Origin: Acanthopleura granulata
Taxonomy: Eukaryota; Mollusca; Polyplacophora; Chitonida; Chitonidae
Assembly: GCA_016165875.1 (NCBI GenBank)
Contig: JABBOT010000001.1
Coordinates: 36,945,011 to 37,009,010 of the forward strand
Direction of reading: 5' to 3'
DNA length: 64,000 nt
Made by a program: the position numbers and the translations under genes. The notes beneath the pieces are model-generated. The model saw only the letters and a list, made by a program, of their open reading frames with translations, had not been told where the DNA came from and searched no databases. The stretch's first letter is position 1, and every line of letters starts with the position of its first letter. Positions 62,901 to 64,000 of the stretch are shown piece by piece.

Positions 62901-62956
62901 GTGCGTCAATATTGATTCTTACCATCACCGCCATGTGCGCAGTATTGCTATTCTAA
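50998..62956 (+). CDS. Ferric-chelate reductase 1-like protein (reeler-DOMON-cytochrome b561), copy 2, 593 aa
   Basis: Fourteen coding exons join in phase: 50998-51046, 54865-55005, 55636-55778, 56595-56686, 56996-57095, 57547-57747, 58219-58314, 58603-58786, 60034-60150, 60685-60800, 61112-61198, 61703-61859, 62107-62247, 62799-62956. All intron phases equal those of the upstream paralogue, and nine exons have identical lengths. The protein has a signal peptide (1-16), a reeler domain with GAPYSTC, a Cys-rich linker (CGTVKGCFLHPDTC), a DOMON domain with DRNMGDDDVI, a cytochrome b561 core with H374, H415, H447 and H483 as candidate haem ligands, and a C-terminal TM helix. All four histidines are kept, so it is predicted to be an active transmembrane reductase. 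A further 45-nt phase 1-1 exon candidate at 53399-53443 would give 608 residues. M5 is an alternative start. Confidence 0.93.
51605..51655 (+). repeat. SINE tail fragment in intron 1 of FRRS1-like gene 2
   Basis: 'ttgagtgaaatattcttgaa' then 'gacggcacaaaacgtctatt' and an AAT-rich end; a diverged copy of the shared tail. Confidence 0.65.
52770..52840 (-). repeat. SINE tail and body fragment in intron 1 of FRRS1-like gene 2
   Basis: 'gttggtgtttaatagcgttc', 'tctagaatgtttcactcaga' and 'agacggcgaccagctttatg'; a diverged reversed tail. Confidence 0.6.
52920..53172 (+). repeat. Full-length SINE family 1 in intron 1 of FRRS1-like gene 2
   Basis: Head 'ggagtctccgtggctcagtt' with 'ggttaacgcactaacgcag', B-box 'gtgagttcaagttgag', body 'cctctccgaccgcacgtggg' and 'tgggttctgcccggtttcct', tail 'ctgccgtcgtataattgaaa' and an A-rich end. 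Confidence 0.9.
53399..53443 (+). other. Candidate 45-nt symmetric exon in intron 1 of FRRS1-like gene 2
   Basis: It is bounded by 'atctgcag' and 'gtaggaag' and is 45 nt, phase 1 to phase 1. Its insertion would keep the frame and add a stretch reading LTGGTVPAFPPAAA between the signal peptide and the reeler domain. The pyrimidine tract in front is weak. Gene 1 has no equivalent. It may be an alternative exon or a chance open interval. Confidence 0.3.
54138..54243 (-). repeat. SINE family 1 tail and partial body in intron 1 of FRRS1-like gene 2
   Basis: 'tttatttgattgttggttta', 'cgccgtgctcaagaatattt', 'cacttatacgacggcggcct' and 'ggagcccgggtgaaag'. Confidence 0.85.
55030..55140 (-). repeat. Unnamed interspersed repeat (family 3), diverged, in intron 2
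   Basis: 'gcgacgacaacaggatagc', 'gacagtacctcagttagtat' and 'tttactctaagctgtttatg' then 'taaatcttcaaat', matching the order of words at 41800-41935 with more differences. Confidence 0.5.
57216..57385 (-). repeat. SINE family 1, minus orientation, in intron 5
   Basis: (ATTT)n, 'gattggagttttacgccgtc', 'tacacgacggcaactagtac', 'tatggtgggaggataacggg', 'tagagccctaggaaaaccca' and 'gggcagaccttcccacaaac'. The head is missing. Confidence 0.85.
57671..57846 (+). repeat. Tandem duplication of the 3' end of exon 6 plus donor
   Basis: The last 77 bp of exon 6 and its donor (57671-57758) are repeated as 57759-57846. The second copy has 'ttatgtccattttgggacga', 'tgggtatgtctgaaggctag' and 'gtttgcctgaagatagg', then 'gtgaga'. 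An in-frame TAG and several changes show it is no longer coding, so splicing at the first donor is the sensible reading. Confidence 0.85.
59335..59421 (+). repeat. SINE tail fragment in intron 8
   Basis: 'cacccggtttccttcaccct', 'gtccgtcatgttataagtga' and 'gttcttgagtgtggtaaaca', then an A-rich end. It lies immediately before the inverted-repeat element at 59455. Confidence 0.7.
59455..59936. mobile_element. Non-autonomous element packed with CGAAAG/CTTTCG, long terminal inverted repeats, in intron 8 of FRRS1-like gene 2
   Basis: The left end reads 'tagtgatcatttagatctga', 'aaataaggcgaggggacgaa', 'acaacgacaggacgaaaca'. The right end, reverse-complemented, reads 'tagtgattatttagaccaca', 'aaatagtgtgaaaggacgaa', 'acaacgaaaggaggacac'. 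This gives inverted repeats of about 60 bp on a 482-bp element. Inside, a unit containing 'ctttcgagttttgtttcatg' and 'cacaaaagagcgaaac' occurs twice (about 59592-59655 and 59758-59815). All overlapping open frames are rich in S, F, R and P from the repeat and are not genes. Confidence 0.75.
61372..61467 (+). repeat. SINE family 1, 3' half, in intron 11 of FRRS1-like gene 2
   Basis: 'gccctgtttcccccaaccat', 'ctggctgccgtcgtataagt' and 'gaaatattcttgagtacgtc', then an AAAT tail. Confidence 0.85.
62399..62433. repeat. poly(A) run in intron 13 of FRRS1-like gene 2
   Basis: Two A runs separated by a single 'gc' just before 'caaaacactacactc'. Low complexity only. Confidence 0.95.
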
Positions 62957-64000
62957 CCCCCAGAACGTAAGCATGAATCAAGTAAATTCCCAGCCTTCTG
63001 GTGCCATGATATGAGCCAACGTCAAAACGTTCCTTGCTCAGAAGCGTTCAGTGAGACGTACACGGCATGTGCCATTTGCAGTGAACAATTCCAGGATTAT
63101 GCTTCAATCTCAAGCGTTTAGAAGGGAACATTGGTCGCATAATAATTTATTAACTCCAATAATTCAAGAGTCATCAATGGCTCATTTGGATTGAAATGTC
63201 CATCTCGACTCAGTCGAACGACTCCTGTATTGTGAGCATGTAAATGGTAATAGTTAAGCTTGTTGTTGCTGTTTTCCTTTAAGACTGTAGCCGTGTGGTC
63301 AAATCCAGAGTGAACAGGTTTTAATCAAGAGGTTTGTCGGGTAACTGCTGAAGAGAGGAAGCTTTTTCCAGGCTCTCTCCTTTTTTCAGAAACCATAAAC
63401 TTGGACGCCGTCGAGTTTACGGCCGTAAATCACCATGAAGGAATCACTGGATATAGCCTTGCGCCATTTCGTGACGAATTAGGCCTCACTGCAATGAATC
63501 AAAAGATTCAGTGAGTATAAACCTCAGTTTGTCACGGTCCATGTAGATTAAGGAAGATTTCCTCTTGAACATGCGCTGATTGGCAACCGATTGAATGCGT
63601 GAATCTCACTCTGAACATGACAGGAACTCGCTAAAACATCTGCTTAAAATTTGGTTATTGTTTGAAACCTAACATTGGACGATGTTTCCGGTTGTTATTG
63701 TGTATGTAATCTGTTTATATATTTATACTTCTTAGAGAAAAAGTTTCATAATATCCATAGACTGAGAAGTATACAGCTTACAGAGTGATCAGCTATTGGA
63801 ATTCTAAATGATAATACTGCTTCAGTGAAGCTATTTAGAGAAAAAAAAACATGTTTGGCCTATCTGCATGCATTAACTAATATCATGTATAGTGAAAATG
63901 GAATTCCTTTAACTGGTTTTCATTGGAATTTTTTTCTTTTTTGTACATAAATGAAACTTGAAACAAAATTAATTGATTTATTAGAAATACTTTACATATT
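62957..64000 (+). other. 3' UTR or flank of FRRS1-like gene 2
   Basis: Sequence after the stop at 62954-62956 has no recognisable coding exon. A diverged SINE-like stretch (about 63330-63440: 'ggtttgtcgggtaactgctg', 'ttggacgccgtcgagtttac') is present, with words also seen near 36080-36180 and 56165-56265. No clear AATAAA was found before the window ends, so the transcript end is undefined. Confidence 0.45.

Noticed and set aside
32052..62956. A single giant gene covering both FRRS1-like copies
   Set aside because: Each copy has its own signal-peptide exon and its own stop codon, and 8.8 kb with a candidate poly(A) signal separates them.

Overview
The window looks like animal nuclear DNA, most likely from a mollusc or another lophotrochozoan. 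Three observations support this. Genes are split into short exons with GT/AG borders and AT-rich introns. The intergenic DNA carries many copies of tRNA-headed SINEs ending in (AAAT)n. The recognisable genes are metazoan families: a class A GPCR, a secreted EF-hand protein and ferric-chelate-reductase-1-like proteins. The phylum is an inference from the repeat and gene style and was not tested by any search. No bacterial-style operon, CRISPR array or genuine tRNA/rRNA gene was seen.

Four protein-coding genes can be assembled exon by exon with consistent phases. (1) 9718-12817 (+): a 140-residue secreted protein with a cysteine/glycine-rich N-terminal part and two canonical EF-hands, 3 coding exons. 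(2) 15537-20225 (-): a 334-residue rhodopsin-class GPCR with 2 coding exons; its single coding intron holds a decayed PIF/Harbinger transposon. (3) 32052-42158 (+): a 596-residue reeler-DOMON-cytochrome b561 protein (FRRS1 type), 14 coding exons. (4) 50998-62956 (+): a 593-residue tandem paralogue of gene 3 with the same 14-exon layout and the same intron phases.

Layout. 1-9.4 kb: no gene recognised, low-complexity DNA and small duplications. 9.4-13 kb: EF-hand gene, preceded directly by a SINE. 13-15.5 kb: repeats. 15.5-20.3 kb: GPCR on the minus strand. 20.3-32 kb: intergenic, with SINE copies, one MITE-like element and simple repeats. 32-43.4 kb: first FRRS1-like gene, with a large hairpin-forming inverted repeat in its probable 3' UTR. 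43.4-51 kb: intergenic. 51-63 kb: second FRRS1-like gene. 63-64 kb: its presumed 3' UTR or flank.

The two FRRS1-like genes form the only functional cluster. Each would give a membrane-anchored protein whose extracytoplasmic reeler and DOMON domains are coupled to a four-histidine cytochrome b561 core, for transmembrane electron transfer to ferric chelates. The EF-hand gene and the GPCR show no obvious functional link to them. The most interesting second-look items are: the EF-hand protein architecture; small tandem duplications of exon 3' ends inside both FRRS1-like genes, one of which could act as an in-frame 36-nt exon; the hairpin near the end of gene 3; a CGAAAG/CTTTCG-packed element with long terminal inverted repeats in an intron of gene 4; and the loss of the canonical extracellular disulfide in the GPCR.
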